Assembly: GCF_030160395.1 (NCBI RefSeq)
Contig: NZ_BSOG01000006.1
Coordinates: 1 to 64,000 of the forward strand
Length of the DNA: 64,000 bases
Direction: 5' to 3'
DNA from: Chitinimonas prasina
GTDB lineage: Bacteria > Pseudomonadota > Gammaproteobacteria > Burkholderiales > Chitinimonadaceae
In this document: positions 62,965 through 64,000 of the stretch, in pieces
Layout of the letters: each line of letters starts with the position of its first letter
How positions within the stretch are numbered: position 1 is the first letter of the stretch
Notes under the pieces: generated by a model
What the model saw: only the letters and a program-made list of their open reading frames with translations
Told to the model about the DNA's origin: nothing
The model's database searches: none
Translations under genes and position numbers: made by a program

Positions 62965-62986
62965 AACGCCCGCGTCAGCGGGCGTT
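62965..62986 (-). terminator. Terminator after the D-Ala-D-Ala endopeptidase gene
   Basis: AACGCCCGC pairs with GCGGGCGTT over GTCA; on the minus strand TTTTGCTTTG follows. It lies 24 bp beyond the stop. Confidence 0.82.
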
Positions 62987-63009
62987 GAGCAGATGCATGC
63001 GGCGTTGTG

Positions 63010-64000
63010 CTAACCCGCCCGCAACATAGCGACAGGGCTGGTTTCCAGCCATTTCTTGATACGATTGGCGTCACCGATGCGGGTCAGCTTGCCGTCAGAA
63101 TCCAGCAGCACAATGATGACGGGTGTGTCGTTGATGGTGGCCTGCATTACCAGGCATTTGCCCGCCTCGGAGATATAGCCGGTCTTGGACAAGCCTATCT
63201 GCCAGTTCTGGCTCCGAACCAAGGGGTTGGTATTGCGGAATTCGTACAGGCGATTATTGACGTTGGAGACGAAGTTGTAGCCTTCGCTGGTCGAATAGGC
63301 CCGAATCTCGGGGTAGTGATGGGCTGCTTGCACCAGCCTGATCAGGTCTTCGGCTGACGAGACATTGGCGCTGGTCAGCCCGGTGGGGTCGGCAAATGTG
63401 GTGCGATACATACCCAGCGATTGCGCTGTGCGGTTCATGCGGGCAATAAAGGCTGCGGTACCACCTGGGGCGGTGCGGGCCAGTGCATGGGCGGCCCGGT
63501 TTTCGGACGACATCAGTGCCAGGTGCATCAGCTCGCCACGGCTGAGTGTGGTGCCTACCATCAGGCGCGAACTGGTGTTCTTCAGGGTGTCGACGTCTTC
63601 TTCGGTGATGGTGATGTATTCATTCAGCGGCAGATGCATGTCCAACGCCACAATGGCCGTCATCAGCTTGGTGATGGAGGCGATGGGGGCAGGGCTGTTG
63701 CTGTTCTTGCCATAGATGCGTTCGCCGGAAATGGCGTTGACCACCACGGCAGAGCTGGAGTACAGCGCCAATTCGCCTGGATTGCCTATGGGTGCGCCAA
63801 AGTCCAGTGTGCTGGCACGGGTAGAGACGCGGGTGATCTTGCCGCCACGCAAGCGAGGCTTATTCAAAGCCAGCTTGCTGGGTTTGCCCTTGCGCACATA
63901 GCGCAGCTTCTTGACTGGTTTCTTGGCGGCCTTGCTACGTATCGTCTTGCTGCTGACTTGCTTCTTGCTGGCCTTGGCCGCCTCGGCAGGGGCGGGGAAG
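63010..64000 (-). CDS. pbpG: D-alanyl-D-alanine endopeptidase, S11 family (PBP7-like), start outside window
   Basis: At least 330 codons, open to the window edge. S11 motifs: SITK (nucleophile Ser in PIASITKLMTA), SEN (ALMSSENRAAHAL) and KTG (IGLSKTGYISEAG). The visible N-terminal side is Lys/Ala-rich (ASKKQVSSK, KAAKKPVKK), a basic linker after the missing signal peptide. There is no C-terminal PBP5 domain, so it is the PBP7/PbpG type that cleaves D-Ala-mDAP cross-links in the periplasm. The GTG at 63897 is not the start, since the frame stays open upstream. Confidence 0.92.
   Translation of the reverse strand, partial: FPAPAEAAKASKKQVSSKTIRSKAAKKPVKKLRYVRKGKPSKLALNKPRLRGGKITRVSTRASTLDFGAPIGNPGELALYSSSAVVVNAISGERIYGKNSNSPAPIASITKLMTAIVALDMHLPLNEYITITEEDVDTLKNTSSRLMVGTTLSRGELMHLALMSSENRAAHALARTAPGGTAAFIARMNRTAQSLGMYRTTFADPTGLTSANVSSAEDLIRLVQAAHHYPEIRAYSTSEGYNFVSNVNNRLYEFRNTNPLVRSQNWQIGLSKTGYISEAGKCLVMQATINDTPVIIVLLDSDGKLTRIGDANRIKKWLETSPVAMLRAG

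Overview
The window looks like a chromosomal segment of a GC-rich (roughly 60 percent by eye) Gram-negative bacterium, most likely a betaproteobacterium of the Neisseriales/Chitinimonas-like kind. This placement is inferred from the gene set: dapA followed by bamC, type II QueF, a PHA-granule protein, an FbpABC iron importer, bacterioferritin with Bfd, and many LysR regulators. I see no insertion sequence, prophage, CRISPR array or tRNA. The window opens in the 3' end of a 5S rRNA, so an rRNA operon ends here, and it closes inside a D-Ala-D-Ala endopeptidase gene.

Layout. 1-2.6 kb: 5S rRNA end and terminator, a divergent LysE-type exporter/Lrp regulator pair, an Asp/Glu-racemase-like enzyme and a DUF488 protein. 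2.7-8.4 kb: a lipid block with an acyl-CoA desaturase, a PHA-system protein, and a divergent pair of a two-domain fatty acyl-CoA reductase and a wax ester synthase/DGAT, which together make a plausible wax-ester pathway. 8.5-14 kb: an aminotransferase, an orphan periplasmic binding protein, a second EF-G with an unusual leader (small ORF and two terminator-like hairpins), and a helical-repeat protein. 14-23.5 kb: a secretion-oriented block with a PHP-like exported protein, an MsbA-type ABC exporter, an M48 protease and two exported proteins that both begin with a CBM56 beta-1,3-glucan-binding domain (a GH64 glucanase and a beta-helix protein). Upstream of the latter, CTTAC elements repeat with exact 11-bp spacing.

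23.6-33 kb: dapA-bamC, GDPD, GST, rhodanese, a DUF2917 gene divergent from a LysR gene, a PlpD-like type Vd patatin and a periplasmic asparaginase. 33-42 kb: mostly small accessory enzymes (DUF4166, YdeI-like, methyltransferase, VOC, NTF2-like, DUF4394), a LysR/outer-membrane-protein divergent pair, and an ADP-ribosylglycohydrolase divergent from RtcB. 42-48 kb: mmsA-mmsB for valine degradation under a palindrome resembling a LiuR operator, then an M35 metalloprotease followed by a free-standing copy of its propeptide-like domain, and an exported C15-like protein whose catalytic Cys appears to be Ser.

48-64 kb: a membrane protein, HisN-type phosphatase, peptide-binding protein, HDOD protein, queF, a small membrane protein, ggt, a class III cyclase with a periplasmic Pro/Lys-rich tail, rdgC, and an iron block (fbpABC, bfr, bfd) with Fur-like sites upstream of fbpA and bfd. 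Functionally the window combines housekeeping genes with an exported polymer-degrading repertoire (proteases, beta-glucanases, lipase, asparaginase, gamma-glutamyltransferase) that fits a scavenging or predatory, perhaps fungus-attacking, lifestyle. That lifestyle is inference.
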